Below are positions 13,733 through 14,091 of a stretch of 14,091 nt of DNA, one piece after another; position 1 is the stretch's first letter; every line of letters begins with the position of its first letter. The stretch is from DATAES01 sp036257895 (GTDB lineage: Bacteria > Actinomycetota > Acidimicrobiia > Acidimicrobiales > JACDCH01), in NCBI GenBank assembly GCA_036257895.1, contig DATAES010000259.1:1-14091 (forward strand). Reading direction: 5' to 3'. The position numbers were made by a program, and so were the translations under genes. The notes beneath the pieces are model-generated. The model was given only the letters and a program-made list of their open reading frames with translations. It did no database searches and was not told the origin of the DNA.

Positions 13733-14091
13733 TCATGTGCCGGTGAAATTCGGCGCGCGCTTCTCGAGGAATGCCTTCGGACCTTCCTTGGCGTCGCTCG
13801 AGCTCATCACCGCCATGCCGAGTTCCTCTTCGCGCTTGTACGCATCAAGCTCGGGCAGCGTCTCCGCAGCCAGCACCGATGCCTTGATGTTGCGCACCGC
13901 GAGCGGACCGTTGGCTGCGACGCGATCGGCGAGCTCGCGGGCCCGCTTCAGCGCTTCGCCGTCCGCGACCACATGGCCGACGAGCCCGATCTCGTAGGCG
14001 CGGCGACCGGAGATCGGATCGCCGACCAGGAGCATGTCCATCGCCACGGTCCACGGGATCTGTCTCGGTAGTCGCACCGTCGAGCCCGACA
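13733..14091 (-). CDS. Enoyl-CoA hydratase/isomerase family protein, C-terminal part (cut by window edge)
   Basis: The last ~119 residues of a crotonase-superfamily protein; the 5' part lies beyond the window. The visible sequence begins GSTVRLPRQIPW, the typical crotonase segment before helix 8, followed by MLLVGDPISGRRAYEIGLVGHVV (the G-x-P-I-x-A/G-x-x-A-x-x-x-GLV signature), LADRVAANGPLAVRNIKASV and a C-terminal EELGMAVMSSSDAKEGPKAFLEKRAPNFTGT, a close match to the family C-terminus. An apparent internal start at 14077 is only a codon inside the gene. The active-site oxyanion segments lie in the missing part, so hydratase versus isomerase cannot be decided. It probably acts with the downstream P450 in lipid or sterol catabolism. 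Confidence 0.9.
   Translation of the reverse strand, partial: SGSTVRLPRQIPWTVAMDMLLVGDPISGRRAYEIGLVGHVVADGEALKRARELADRVAANGPLAVRNIKASVLAAETLPELDAYKREEELGMAVMSSSDAKEGPKAFLEKRAPNFTGT

Noticed and set aside
1..14091. tRNA/rRNA genes, CRISPR arrays, insertion sequences, integrase sites
   Set aside because: None seen by eye: no repeat-spacer pattern, no transposase-like protein, no cloverleaf-like segment ending in CCA; a dedicated RNA search was not possible.

Overview
This is a GC-rich, densely packed 14.1 kb chromosomal window with short intergenic gaps, frequent GTG/TTG starts and overlapping stop/start codons. These traits, a SigK/RskA-type regulatory pair, a DHA2-type exporter and a CYP125/CYP142-like P450 next to an enoyl-CoA hydratase point to an actinobacterium. 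A lineage such as Acidimicrobiia is plausible, but that is inferred from style and gene content, not proven. No RNA gene, CRISPR array, transposase or origin is visible, and no gene-free stretch exceeds about 230 bases.

Left part (1-2700, + strand): the end of a secreted protein gene closed by a perfect 12-bp hairpin; a lipoprotein with two Y-x4-D repeats (PF03640/COG4315 type); a strong 13-bp hairpin; then an ECF sigma factor and its membrane anti-sigma factor (zinc-binding ZAS motif, one membrane helix, RskA-like outer domain), overlapping by 8 nt. Together they look like an envelope-sensing regulatory module with likely secreted targets beside it.

Middle (2701-6622): a short - strand segment, 2732-2776, reads like the first 15 codons of a ROK-family (polyphosphate) glucokinase and then breaks off, so it is probably a gene remnant. 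It is followed by a small zinc-ribbon protein (+), a DUF523 protein (-), a primary-like group 2 sigma factor (+), a Nudix hydrolase and an inositol-monophosphatase-family enzyme (both -), and an unrecognised 187-aa protein (+). The association of suhB, ppgK and sigA in mycobacteria (recalled) makes the glucokinase remnant more believable.

Right part (6573-14091, all - strand): in transcription order, the C-terminal part of an enoyl-CoA hydratase (cut by the window edge), a cytochrome P450, a pair of GC-rich hairpins, an exopolyphosphatase (Ppx/GppA), a 14-helix MFS exporter overlapping it, then an ABC exporter (ATPase and permease overlapping by 4 nt), and a second, divergent inositol-monophosphatase-like protein that overlaps the permease stop and seems to need a CTG start. 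The P450 and hydratase suggest sterol or branched-lipid side-chain breakdown.

Most of the window is ordinary housekeeping and accessory actinobacterial chromosome. I see no clear novel multi-gene system. The best leads are the glucokinase remnant, the sigma/anti-sigma/lipoprotein module, the divergent phosphatase paralogue, and an unusual residue in the P450 heme loop.
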